From contig NW_025855744.1 in NCBI RefSeq assembly GCF_002878395.1, positions 934,813 to 998,812 on the forward strand: DNA of 64,000 bases. The letters run 5' to 3'. Position 1 is the stretch's first letter, and the number at the start of each line of letters is the position of its first letter. This DNA comes from Capsicum annuum (taxonomy: Eukaryota > Streptophyta > Magnoliopsida > Solanales > Solanaceae). The translations under genes and the position numbers were made by a program. Positions 12,271 to 23,533 of this stretch are shown here, piece after piece. The notes beneath the pieces were generated by a model. It did no database searches, was not told where the DNA came from, and saw nothing but the letters and a program-made list of their open reading frames with translations.

Positions 12271-14160
12271 ATGGCCAATGAGGAGATCGAGGTTATTATC
12301 ACTGATCAGACAAGGAGTATAGGTAATGAGAATTTAGGACCTAATGAAGAGGTCTTGAAATAAAGGAAAAAATGTTAGAAATGTATCAAGCTTGGGCTAA
12401 TGGGTTGCCTCCTCCACCAGTTCCCATAGATAATCTAGATTCTTCTAGCTTACCTCTAGTATCACATGCATAATTTTCCATTTCTGTTGATATGCCACAA
12501 CATGTACCAAGATTTACTCTGGGGTAATACTATCCAAAAACTTCCAATATTCATTTCCTAACTCCTCAACACAAAACTACCACATACTCGACTCCATATG
12601 ATGTTCATACTTTTGCAGCACCAACCTCCTAAAGCTCCTACTTTTGATATTCATCCAACAGTTATTCCTCCCCACTCTGCGAAAGAGCATGTATTGATAT
12701 TTCTAGTGATCAACATTATGCTCTTGAGCCCACATTTAAGTTGAATGGTCCTTATGGCTACACTCAACTACCTGAACTTTCTCTTAATGCTGAAAAGCCT
12801 AATATGATAAAAGAACAAGAAAAAATTACCAGAAAGATAAAAAGTTTGGAACTAGATATGAATAACTTCTAAGGACTTGAGGGGTACAAAAGTGTCTCAT
12901 ATAAAGAAAAATGCATGTTTCCAAGTGTTAACCTCCCTCTTGACTTAAAGATGTCAAAGTTTGAGAATTATAATGGACACAGTGATACCGTAGCATATTT
13001 GAGATGTTATTGTAACCAACTAAGAGGCGCTGGAGGGAAGGAAGAATTACTCATAGCTTATTTCTGTGAGAGTCTTTCAAGTTTATCTTTAGAATAGTTT
13101 ATTGATCAATATGTTGACAAGTGGAATAGTTGGGGTGACCTGGATAATGAATTCTTGCGACAATTCCAATACAATATGGAGTTGATTCCTGACGAGAAAT
13201 CCCTAACTAATATAAATTAAAAGAGTATAGAAAGTTTCAGGAAGTATGTGATTAGATAGCGTTAACAAGATGCTAGGGTGAAACCGCCAATGAAAGAAGG
13301 CAAGATAGTGGAGGTGTTTATTTAAGTGCAGGATGAAACATATTATCAATACTTGTTACTTGCATTAGGGAAGCCATTTATTGAGGTCCTCAAAGTGGGA
13401 GAGATAATGGAGGATAGAATTAAGACCGATCACATTATGAGTTTTGCAGCATTAAAAGCAACTACTCAAGTAATTCAAAAGGGTTCAAAAATGTAGGAGG
13501 GAAGAATAATAAGAAATATGTAGTTGCTATTGTAGATGAACAACGGGCACGTCCAAGAAGAGAATGTCATCATTACCCTCAGTCTCAAGCCAAAGTTCAT
13601 ACTCAAGCTCCATATAATCACTCCCAAAATCTATTATACTCTATTCCCCCACCTCCATATCCAGTATATAGTGCAGTACCATATGTTTAACTCTCTTATT
13701 ACCCACAATTGCGCACACCAACTCCTCAGAGTCATCCTCCAACTCCAAAAACATACCAAAGCCCTTCTAGGCTCTATATTTTCATCCAAGACAAATAATG
13801 AAATAAGGAAGAATCCAAGGGATAATTCATACTAATTGGGGAATAGTATGCCAGTTTATTCCACAGATTGATACAGTGTGGCTTGATTACTCCTCTCGTT
13901 GGATACACTCCTGAACCACATTCAAGAAATTTTCATCCTCATATAAGATATGCATATCATTCTGATATTCAGGGTCACATTATTGAAGATTGTCATGCTT
14001 TGAAAAGAGAAATAGAATAAATGATTCAATATAAATTGATTATTGTGCAGAACATTAACAGTGGGGAAAGCTCTAGTCATTCTGATGTACAAACCAGTGG
14101 CTAAGATGTCAAGCTCACCAATTGGGAAGTCATTCATCTCCTTACAAAGAAGGATTTTTG
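12271..14160 (+). pseudogene. Tat/Ogre-like Ty3/gypsy gag (decayed), element C
   Basis: Starting from the ATG at 12271, broken frames encode a large gag. The best block (about 12930-13500) has KFENYNGHSDTVAYLRCYC, GGKEELLIAYFCESL, FQYNMELIPDEKSL, ESFRKYV and KATTQVIQ, interrupted by several stops. This is the retrotransposon gag domain typical of the Tat branch. Near 13860-14010 the downstream block reads LITPLVGYTPEPH followed by YHSDIQGHIIEDCHALKREIE, the zinc-finger-like C-terminal block of the same gag type. No protease or RT follows. Gag would form the particle shell and bind RNA. Confidence 0.85.
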
Positions 14161-15429
14161 GTGGTTTATTTTATTTTCTATTTTTTTATCCAAATTATTT
14201 TAGGGTTGTAGTTCATGATCTATCTTATTTTGTTTCTTTTTTGTTTATGTTAAAACCTTTCTATCTTTCCTTTCAACAAAATGTAATGTCTCTTTTTTCT
14301 TTGTATTTTATGTTGTTTGTTTGTGTTCTTTACATTGTTCCTTTTATGTTAGTTCTAGTGATATGACATGCTTGTAGAATTTTCAGTCAGATCTTTGAAT
14401 CCAATTTAATCATGAAACAATGAATAAAAGGATTAAAGTTTGAAAAAAAACATCAGAGAAAATAGGTAAAGTGTTGAGACATTTGATGACTGAGTTAAAG
14501 CCTTTTTTGAAAATTAAGGCAGGTATTTTGAGAATCACAAGAATAACAGTCATTAACTGAAAATAATATCAGGAGAAACATAAATAAAATTATCTCCATC
14601 AAATCATGGTCCATTCGATATGAGTAATGTACAATAAAGGTGGAGTTGTATGTTGGACAAGTGCATAAGAAGTAGTGACGCACAGGCTCAGTTAGAGTTA
14701 GTGTTGTAAAAAAGTGTCAGAAATGGTTTTTATCTCCCACTTTCATATTGGATGTTGTGTTCTTGCATTTTTAAGTATTGATATGACAAAGGCATTCCAT
14801 TCTACTATCCAAACATGGTGTCATCCTTTATTTACCCATTTTGAGCTTTAGTTCTATTTTTTTTCATACCCCTCTCTTGGAATCAAGTAGAGTCAACAAA
14901 GTTCAAAAGGAAAAGCATCGAGCAAAATACTAGAGTTAGAAAGGTTCCCAAAAAAAAGATAAAAAATGTGTCAAAACAATAGAAAAGAGATGAATTCCAA
15001 GAAAAATAGAGTCATAAAAAGTTTCAATGAGAAAAAAGAGTCAATAAAAAAAATCAAAGTCAAGCAAAAGAAAAAGTTGTCGGAACTGCGTTTGACCTAA
15101 TTCTCCTCTATCGGGAGTAAGATACTTAAGCAATCTTACTTTGGGTTCAATCCATCCAAATAAACAATTTATAATTACCCAATCAAAAGAAACTGGGGCA
15201 TAAGTTAATCTTTATTTTTTGAGTTGATTCTAAAAGTTGTAAGTCCCACCCTACTTCAAGTATTGTTTAGACCTTATGTCATCCTTTCTTTCTAACCTTA
15301 TCCAAAATCCAAGTTATGACCAAAGTAAGACCTTTATATCAATCTTTGAGAATGTTAAGGCGAAGCATGCAATAGATATGATAATGCATTTTGGAAACTA
15401 CTTGTCTTCCTTATCATAGGGGATCAGGA
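14161..15429 (+). other. Non-coding 3' part of element C
   Basis: Directly after gag the sequence turns T- and A-rich and loses coding character. No protease, RT or integrase motif is visible on either strand. A third copy of the 'ctaattctcctctatc' box is present at 15094-15152. Small ORFs at 14043-14366 (Leu/Phe rich) and 14495-14683 are not credible. Confidence 0.55.
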
Positions 15430-15735
15430 GAGAAATAAAATTAGAGTTTTATTAGCGAAAACTCTCACGGGCACCGTAAGATGATTGTAAGTTGAGAGAA
15501 TAAAATGAGAGTCTTATTGGTGAAAACCCTCATGAGAAGCATAAGACAATTGTGAGCTGGAAAAAATAAAATGAGAGAGTTTTATTGGTTAAAACCCTCG
15601 CGGGCACTGTAAGATGATTGTGAATTAGAAACAATGAAAATGAGAGTCTTGTTGGTGAGAACCCTCACGGACACCATAAGCGATGGTGTGCTGAGAAAAA
15701 TATAAATGATAGAGTATTGTTGGTGAAAACCTTCA
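15430..15735 (+). repeat. ~75-bp tandem repeat, about 4 copies, in element C
   Basis: Each unit contains 'aaaatgagagtcttattggt', then 'gaaaaccctcacgg', then 'ataag.gattgtgagct'. Units begin near 15432, 15505, 15575 and 15640, with a partial at 15705. Unit length and sequence are seen directly; function is unknown. Confidence 0.8.
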
Positions 15736-16559
15736 ATGCTTCACTAGCCGAATGAGGTTTGTGAGCGCAATTGGCCTAAGGAAGCAACTCAATTTTTAGG
15801 GTCATTAACTCAACAATAATTGGTGAGAGTTTCTATGGAATTATCAGGCAATTTAATCCAAATGCATGTCATAATCAATAGAGTTGACTATCATTTTTAG
15901 ATAATTATTTTATTTCTCTTTTTTAAATGGGGACATGCATCACCTTTTTTTCTCTATTTTTTTGTTTTTGTGCGTTGAGCTCATTATTCAAATAGAAAAT
16001 CATTGTCATTTTTCTCGTGTCTTTGAGTCAAGTTCATGTCAGAAAAAGTGAGGAAAAATTTCAAAACTGGCTACCAACTTTTTCAATTACACAAAGCAAG
16101 ACAAAAGGTTAGCACATGAAAAAAAACATAATTGTAAGCTGACACAAGGCATGCAGAATATTTTGTCAATACAAAAGTTTTAAAATTTGTGAAAATACCA
16201 AGGTTTAAGGGGTTTATCTGAGAAACATAGTAAAATAGAGATATTGTGTTTGTTTCAGAGTCACTCTTAATAATCCGAGTCTAGATCAATGGTGCAGCAA
16301 GACAGTGATATGACATTAGTTGGAAGCAAGAGTGAATGTGACAAGTGTAGGAACAATCGTCTCAAAAGATAAAGCTGCAAGCCAACCAGCATATTCTTAA
16401 ACTCACAAGTTTTCTTTAATAAAATAGGAACACATGCTACTTTTCCAGCAAGGATTTCAAAGCATAAATATCAAAGGCCACAATTTCTCACTTCTGGAAA
16501 TGCAAGAGACAATGTTTCTACACAGGTTTGATAATCACAATCATGGTAAAACTCATCAT
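15736..16559. other. Non-coding spacer of element C
   Basis: About 0.8 kb between two tandem-repeat blocks. I see no ORF, no LTR boundary and no repeat structure; it appears to belong to the 3' part of element C. Confidence 0.4.
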
Positions 16560-17165
16560 TATAGAACCCTTAGGAAACACACTTCCTTGTATGGTTAATT
16601 CAAGTTTCACTTGTTAAGTGGTATACTTCCTAACTTAATCCTTGACTCCTAGAAGATGCACTTTCTAGCTGAGTCATTGTATTTGACCCTTAGGAGACAC
16701 ACTTCCTTGTCTGAGTAATTCAAGTTTCATTTGTTAGGTGGTGCACTTCCTAACTTAAGACTTGAATCCTAGAAGATGCACTTTCTAGTAAAGTTATTCC
16801 ACTTGACCCTTAGGATACACACTTTTTTGTTTGGGTAATTCATGTTTAGATTATTAGGTAGTTCACTTCCTAACTTAAGCCTTGACTCCTAGAAGATGCA
16901 CTTTCTATTCGATTCATTCAACTTGACCCTTAGGAGACAGACTTCTTTATCTGGGTAATTCAACTTTCACTTGTTAGGTGGTTCACTTCCTAACTTGATC
17001 CTTGACTCCTAGAAGATGCACTTTCTAGTTGAGTCACTCCACATAACCATTAAGAGACGCACCTCTTTGTCAGGGTATTTTTTCATTGTTAGGTGACATA
17101 CTTCCTAACTTAACCTTTATTTCTAGAAGATTCACTTTCTAGCCGGAATTCCTCGTTTTAATTCT
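16560..17165 (+). repeat. ~120-bp tandem repeat, about 5 copies, in element C
   Basis: Units start near 'gacccttaggagacacactt' (about 16567, 16685, 16805, 16924, 17045) and contain 'ttaggtggt.cacttcctaa' and 'cctagaagatgcactttcta'. The last unit is shorter and more diverged. No ORF runs through it. Confidence 0.85.
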
Positions 17166-17454
17166 AAGGAGACAAACTTCCTAGTCTTGGCCATTTATTT
17201 TTATTCTCAAGAGTTGCATTTATTGATCAGAGTCTTGATTTACCTTTACATTATAATATTTTGCAAGTAGTTGTGATTCGATTTGACACCCATAAAAGTT
17301 TTCTGATGATAAACTGGGAAAAAAAATTAATTCATGTTATTTGAAACTTTACTTTAGGACCTTCCTAAAAAATAAGACTTTATTTTTTTGGAAAAAGGAA
17401 TCTTTCTTTATCATAATATTTGAGATAATTTTTGTTCTAGTTTTGATGTTGATT

Positions 17455-18005
17455 TCAGTAGCCCGCCTAGAGAACAGGGTGAATAAATTGCAAATTAGGA
17501 ACATACCTGTAGAATAGGGTAAGGAAATTACAAGTCGGGAGCCTACCCGGAGAACAGATTGATGAAATTGAAAGTCAACTTAGGAGCCTTCCTGGAAAGC
17601 GTGGTGAAGAAATTAAAAGTCAAGCAACAAGTTGAAGAAATTAAAAGTCAACAAGGTGAAGAAATTACAAGTCAGGAATCCTCCTGGAAAATAAGGTGAG
17701 GAAATTGCAAGTTGGGAGCCCGCCTGCAGAACTGGGTGATGAAATTGAAAGTCAATAGATTGTAGAAATAGCAAGTCAGGAGCCCGCCTGGAAAATAGGG
17801 TGAAAAAATTAAAAGTCAAGCAACAAGTTGAAGAAATAGAAAGTCAACAAAGTGAAGAAATTGTAAGTCAGGAGCCCGCCTGAAGAACATGGTGAAGAAA
17901 TTGAAAGCCAACAAGGTAAAGAAATAGCAAGTCAGGAGCCCACCTTAAGAATAGGGTGAAGAAGTTAAAATTGCAAATCAGGAGCCCGCCTGAAGAATAG
18001 GGTAT
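17455..18005 (+). repeat. Short irregular tandem repeat, element C
   Basis: At least nine copies of a variable ~40-60-bp unit, core 'ggagcccgcctggagaa' followed by 'agggtgaagaaattgaaagt'. Phase varies because some units carry an extra 'caagcaacaagttgaagaaa' segment. The minus-strand ORF 17613-17819 is an artefact of this repeat. Confidence 0.8.
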
Positions 18006-18172
18006 TAATTTTCAAGTTCAAGTTCAAATTCAGATGTCCCACCCAAATAACATGGTTAATTGTTATTACTCAAATATCAATTTATGCATGAAAGAAGAAT
18101 CTATTGCAAATTCAGTTCAAACATCAGATATTTTATCACTTGGGATAGCATGGAAGACTCAAGATAAGAAAC

Positions 18173-18559
18173 AAGCAAAGTTCAACACATGCTTTTCCAA
18201 GAACTCAAAACACTCCCATGGAGTCTCATGAATAAATCATGTAGAAAATATCATCCAAAAACTAACTAATAAAATATCTAAGGCACCTATTTATATTAGT
18301 TGCCTTTTCAGGACTAGACTATTACAAAAATAGCCCAAAAGTGGCTATTTCGGAAATAACCCTCAAGGGCTCTTTATTCCTTGTGCCATTGCTTTCCTCG
18401 ACTCCAAGCTATCTTCCAAACATGATGTTGTCTTCTTTGGAGCTTGAAGTAGGTCCTCCAAGTGCATTTTTGAGCTCTTTGCTTGACTACGGCTTGAACC
18501 TCTTTGTATTGGCCTCGAATAATGTCATCAAAAACTAGGATAGCCATTTGGCTTGTATC
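18173..18559 (-). repeat. 3' LTR block of element D
   Basis: 387 bp that match 23145-23533 closely. The shared block starts 'aagcaaagttcaacacatg' and ends, in plus orientation, 'catttggcttgtatc' here and 'catttgccttatatc' there. A purine tract on the minus strand directly precedes it (18560-18575), as expected at the start of a 3' LTR of a minus-strand element. The full LTR may be longer; the lower-coordinate edge is only the point where visible similarity stops. Confidence 0.7.
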
Positions 18560-18575
18560 TCCTCCCTTTCTTGAA
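18560..18575 (-). other. Polypurine tract of element D
   Basis: On the minus strand TCAAGAAAGGGAGGA lies immediately before the LTR block, the position of the plus-strand primer in a reverse-transcribed element. Confidence 0.6.
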
Positions 18576-19254
18576 AAAGATTCGATCTTGAATCCAAACC
18601 TTGTGAAACCAAATAAAGGACAAAAAACACAAACTCCTCATGGTATGAGGGTTAGGGTTAGCAAAACAAATCACCTCAATATGCCAAGGTTCCACATACT
18701 TTAAATATAACCAAGGATCCTTTGTTTTAGTCAAGAAAATCTCAATGAGAAGGTTACAAAGGGAATGGCTATTACAAGTATCAAGAGATAAAGAAACTAC
18801 AAAGGTCTTAATGGTATCACTAAATCCAAAAGGTATGACTACCTATATCTTAGGAGCCATAAGATACAATTGTTTAATTACCTCTTCAAGTGACCTCATC
18901 AAAGGTGGATCCACTATTGGTATTAAAGTCCACCAAACCCATATAGCATTGTCATTCAAACAAGTGGACCAACCAACAAGTTCCCTCAAAAAGACTTTCC
19001 ATCATATGGAAGGATACCAATATTCTCGATCAAACATTGCTTGTTATGTGGACCAAACAATAAGTTGGGTGTGCCATAATCACCATATCCAAATTTGGCA
19101 CCGGGGTCAAATAGAAATAGTGGCCATAGACATGGGTCTAGACAACACTCTTTTCCCCACTAGTTTCACCCAAACTAAAAGATATACTCTCTTCATTAGC
19201 ATAAACATCATCAAAAGCAAAGGGATAGCAGGGAAAGGTATCACTCAAGTCAAC
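18576..19254 (-). other. 3' non-coding or decayed region of element D
   Basis: Between the polypurine tract and the acidic ORF. A decayed minus-strand reading includes TPVPNLDMVIMAHPTYC. The 172-codon plus-strand ORF at 18745-19263 is antisense to this and has no family features, so I do not call it. Confidence 0.4.
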
Positions 19255-20340
19255 TTAAACTAAGGTGCCCTCATGAAAGTACTCACTATTAGATTTAAAA
19301 TCATCACCATGAGTATTCTCAACAATAAGGTAACACAAAGTAGAAGAGGAAGCAATTTCCAAATAATTGATACTTTCTCTTTCAATGGAGGAATCCTCAA
19401 GTGGACACATACCACCACCAATATCAAAGGGATTATTACTTAGGCCTTCATAAAAAGTAAGAAATTCATCCTTATGAATATCAAACAAAGGTGGGGTGTC
19501 ATATAAAGGATCACATCCACAATCATTTTTTAAGCAACAATCACTTATTGGATTTCTTAAAAATTCAAGCAAATCAAAGTTATCATCACCCAATTGATTG
19601 TTCCTTTCCAAGACTTCACATTCATTTCCCTTAAGAGTACTATCATCTTCCAAAAAGAGATTTCCATCTTTAGGAGGAATGTTGTCACACCATAGTGGGT
19701 TGTCAGAATATATCCCCCAAGATGAGTTATATCAATAATGCTATCCACACCACTAGGTAAATCACTAGGAGTGAGCTCATCATCTTCAAACAATATATTG
19801 TTCTTAAAAAGAGAAGTATCTATCCATGGAAAGGATGTAGAACATGCAAGTCCATTTCTAAAAGACCATTATAAAGTGGCAAAGATGTTTCAAGCACTTG
19901 ATCATCCCTATGAGCAAAGAAAGTATCAGGATCTTCACTAAAATACAAGCTCAAAAGGTCACTCCCATTTTCTTAACCAATATTCTCAATTTCATCACTC
20001 ACTTAAGGTTCTCTAATCATATTACACACATCTTCAAGTGACGAACTAGTTTTACACATAAATTGATCAATACAATTTTTACAAGATGATGTACTATCAT
20101 CCAACACAATGGCTTCAACACTAGGTGGACATAAATTAATCTTACAAGAAAAGTCAATTCATTCATCAATAGGATCAACTATTTTATCAACACTCACAAT
20201 ATGTACATTATCATCAAAAGGCAAAAAATCAATAAACTCATATATAGGTAAGCTACTACTCACACTCAATGGTCTACTAGCTACACAATCATTTTTTTCA
20301 TTCACAAGTGTGTAAGATTTAGATATTCTACCTTGAAGTT
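19255..20340 (-). pseudogene. Unknown acidic, Ser/Asp-rich protein of element D
   Basis: Minus-strand frames stay largely open over about 1.1 kb with three stops and one or two frame changes. The clearest part, 19653-19255, is 132 codons rich in Asp, Glu, Ser and Leu with a Cys pair region (CCLKNDCGCD) and a block FDIGGGMCPLED. The upstream part (about 20300-19800) has similar composition (SLPIYEFIDFLPFDDN, CKNCIDQFMCK). I do not recognise a family. It occupies the place where RT-RNase H-integrase would be expected between the protease-like segment and the 3' LTR. No RT motif (such as an IDD block) is seen. It may be an accessory or replacement ORF, or captured sequence. Confidence 0.5.
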
Positions 20341-20678
20341 CTTGAGCACATTCTTCTTTACCTTGGTGTGACGGTCCTTCATAATTAAGATTTCCCTTGT
20401 TAAGTATTTAAAGGGAATCTTCTCTTTTATTACTTGTTCTCTTCCGCTTTCCATGTTGGTACCTATACACATGTCCTTATTAAAAGAAAGACAAAGAATG
20501 TTAGCACCTGTTGGTGGAAACCCTCTTACTTCACTCCTCACAACCTCTCATTTTTCCTCTTTTAGGTTGCCACCTTATACTCCCTTACTTCTCTCAATTT
20601 CTTTTATCTTGGAGTAAGTGACCACATTGCCTTAAGATTTGGGAAGGTCAGGTGGAAAGAGATGGTTTCCCCATTGGT

Positions 20679-20903
20679 CTAATACAATTTGAGGCTAGTT
20701 TGCACATTTGGAATCTTATGTTGTGCAAACCAATCGGCACCCAAGCATAAGTGTCCACATTCCAAGGGGATTATATCACACCACACCTCCTCAAAGTACA
20801 TATCTCTAGTAAAGTATACCTTTATGCTCTCGAATACTCTATAGCCTTCCAAGATATATGGTAAACACTTGGACACTTGAGGTATCCCTAGATAATCAAC
20901 CAT
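20679..20903 (-). pseudogene. Retropepsin-like C-terminal segment, element D
   Basis: The 74-codon ORF contains VWCDIIPLECGHLCLGADWF, which fits the 'D-(V/I)-(I/L)-P-(M/L)-x-x-x-H-(I/L)-L-L-G-R-P-W' block that ends retropepsin-like domains of plant gypsy elements. The Asp-Ser-Gly active-site block upstream is not visible, so this is a partial or decayed protease. It lies downstream of gag on the same strand. Confidence 0.6.
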
Positions 20904-20978
20904 AAGAGGAGTTATGTAGTTTGCGTGAAACCAATCAACAAGTATAAGAACATATATCGGAACTCCACAAATATCTAC

Positions 20979-21293
20979 CTATTTTGAACAAGGTTGTATT
21001 CTTGGATCACTATTATAAGGCTTCGTATAACCCTTCAGCACATAGATTGGCCTCAAAAACTCTTTCAAGTCACCCCAAGTTTGAGTAGGATTCTTTTTAA
21101 TTTTACACCATTCTATGGTCGTACCTTGAATGTTCTTAAGGTCATATGTAGCTTGTTCGGCTTTGCTCATAGCATAATCCTCGAATATCCTTTCACATTG
21201 CCATTCCCAATCAAGGTAAACTTCAGGATCTCGTTCTCCTTTGAAGATAGATAGAGTAGGAAGACATTGACTCCTACTATACCATTCATTCAT
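20979..21293 (-). pseudogene. Gypsy-type gag domain, element D
   Basis: A 104-codon ORF matches the retrotransposon gag domain: LPTLSIFKGERDPEVYLDWEWQ near the start, then CERIFEDY, a block ending TTIEWCKIKK, and TWGDLKEFLRPIYV. This is the DPE-YLDWE type of gag found in several plant gypsy lineages. The true start is probably upstream (toward 21530), since the similarity begins abruptly and that stretch has a decayed open frame. No zinc knuckle is visible after it. Confidence 0.75.
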
Positions 21294-21539
21294 ACCTTGG
21301 TTCCCACTTTTAAATATTTAATCATGGCTATATTCATAGCCCCCACAATATCCATCTTTTTTGAAGCCATAACTATTTTCACCACAATCATAGACTCATA
21401 TGTCGTAGTCACAACTATACGAGGTTATCAAAGACATTTTCCCCTTATATCACCTTGTACCTACAAAAATGAACAAACAAGATTAGTATTAAATCTCCTC
21501 ATCAACACTCATATGAATTCACCTTTGTAATCCCCACAA

Positions 21540-23144
21540 TTGGAGCGGCGAATGTTGAAAGTTGCTTATACTCCGATGGACAATAAGGTGTCAATATCTA
21601 GTTTGCAGCCGAAGTGGATTCTTGTTTGATCGACTCAAAGAAATAAAAAATCTAATTACGGACTTGATACAAAGAAGTTAAAATGAATTAAAACTAGACA
21701 AGCACACAATAAAAAGGACGATGAAAGAATTCAAACTCAAGAACTAATCGATCAACTTAGTAGATGAATTACTAGTTGATGATTGGTTTAAGAATCAAAA
21801 GAAGAGATTAGGAATCAAGAAAATGAAAATAAAGAATCAAAACTTTATCAATGGAGTAATTAAAGTGTTAAAATTCACTTTGGGAGCTTGAATTTTATGT
21901 TTTGAAATTTGATTTGCGTTGGAGGGGTAAATTTACGTTGAGGACGGCTGATTTGCATTTGTGCTGCATTGGAACCTACTCCAGTAGGTATGGATCACCT
22001 TGGACGCATATGGGGATGTTTCTAACTTCTTTGGGATGCACTGGTGATGCTGAAACATCTCATCCACGGATGGAGGGCAGGCTGGTCGCAGATGGTCCTT
22101 GTCTCACTATTTTGAGTTGTGCTGGGGATGCTACAGCAGGTCAGCCGCAGATGGAGGGAAGGCTGGACGAATCTAGTTGATATATCACTGTTTTGAGATG
22201 CCTTGTACATGCTTTACCAGGTCAGGTGCAACTCCAAGGCACCTCAGGCGTAGGTCAGCCAAACCAGCCTCTTAAATGGGCAAAAATGCCCTCCCAATGG
22301 TCCCCCTTTGGACTCTCTTGTGGAATATCCTTAGGATCTTCAAAAAGGTTCTTGTACAAAAAATTTTGTACACATTTTTATCAACTTTTGAGGATCAAAC
22401 AACCTCTTTTTCCAACAATTCCTCTTGAAGATTTGAATTTCTCCAAGAACAATCAAGAACACCAAAACTTCAAAAATTTCTATCTTTTAAGCCGTTGATC
22501 GGAATGCGATGAAATATTGAACCAAGACTATTTTCAACCTTGTAAATACATTCCAATCATCAATTTTTTAAAATTCTTTACCAAAATCTTTAGATTTTGC
22601 AATCAACTTCAAAATCTTCAATCCAAGCTTCCAACAAGGATAGAACACTCAAATAAGCTCCGATTTGGCTCAAATTTGATTTATAGACTCGTCTAGTATT
22701 AGAGACCACAAATATAACACTAGAAATACAAGAAAAATACAAAATCAAAAACTCAAAATTTGACCTTTGTACAAAAACGTGAATAGTGAATTTTTTTTGG
22801 GATTTTTGATTTTTGACACCACCTTTTTTGTGATTTTCAAGATAATAAACCAAGAGTAGAATTGTGGTAATGATCCTAAGCTATGATATGATACTAAATA
22901 ATATGATCCAAGCCTCGAGGACTCAAATCTAAGATGCAAAATGTAAAGATCGATAGATAGGAAAATGAGGATAGAAAGATAGACGGAAAATTGATACCGA
23001 AAGGGCAATTGAAGGATGTATCAAATCCTAAAACCTCCTTTAATGACTATCAATAGGAACCTATCCCTTAATGACTATCAATAGGAACCTAACTCTTACG
23101 GTTACCACAAAAGGGATTAGATCAGCCTTACAACCATCATTTCT
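21540..23144 (-). other. 5' non-coding leader of element D
   Basis: 1.6 kb between gag and the 5' LTR block without recognisable coding sequence. It holds about three imperfect ~105-bp repeats at 21990-22270 (landmarks 'gatgct..a.caggtca', 'cgcagatgga') and a 31-bp direct duplication at 23041-23094. I could not identify the primer-binding site with confidence. Confidence 0.45.
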
Positions 23145-23533
23145 AAGCAAAGTTCAACACATGTTTTCCAAGCACTCAAACACTCCCATGGAGTCTCATG
23201 AATACATCATGTAAGAAATATCATCCAAAAACTAACTAAAGAAATATCTAAGGCACCTATTTATATTAGTTACCTTTTCAAGATTATCCTATTACAAAAA
23301 TAGCCCAAAAGTGGCTATTTTGGAAATAACACACAAGGGCTCTTTATTCTTCGTGCTATGGCTTTCCTCAACTCCAAGCTATCTTCCAAACATGATGTTG
23401 TTTACTTTGGAGCTTCAAGTAGGTTAAAAACCAAGCGCATACTTGATCTTTTTTCTTGGCCACAACTTAGACCTCTTTGTATTGGCCTCGAATGATGTCA
23501 TCAAAAGCTAGGATGCCCATTTGCCTTATATCA
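23145..23533 (-). repeat. 5' LTR block of element D
   Basis: 389 bp matching the block at 18173-18559; on the minus strand it starts TGATATAAGG. The pair brackets the gag/protease/acidic ORF region in the order expected for a minus-strand element. Confidence 0.7.

Noticed and set aside
16560..17165. Possible coding repeat protein
   Set aside because: No frame stays open over more than one ~120-bp unit, so the array is non-coding.
18745..19263. 172-codon plus-strand ORF
   Set aside because: It is antisense to decayed minus-strand sequence of element D, has no recognisable domain and no LTR element on its strand here.
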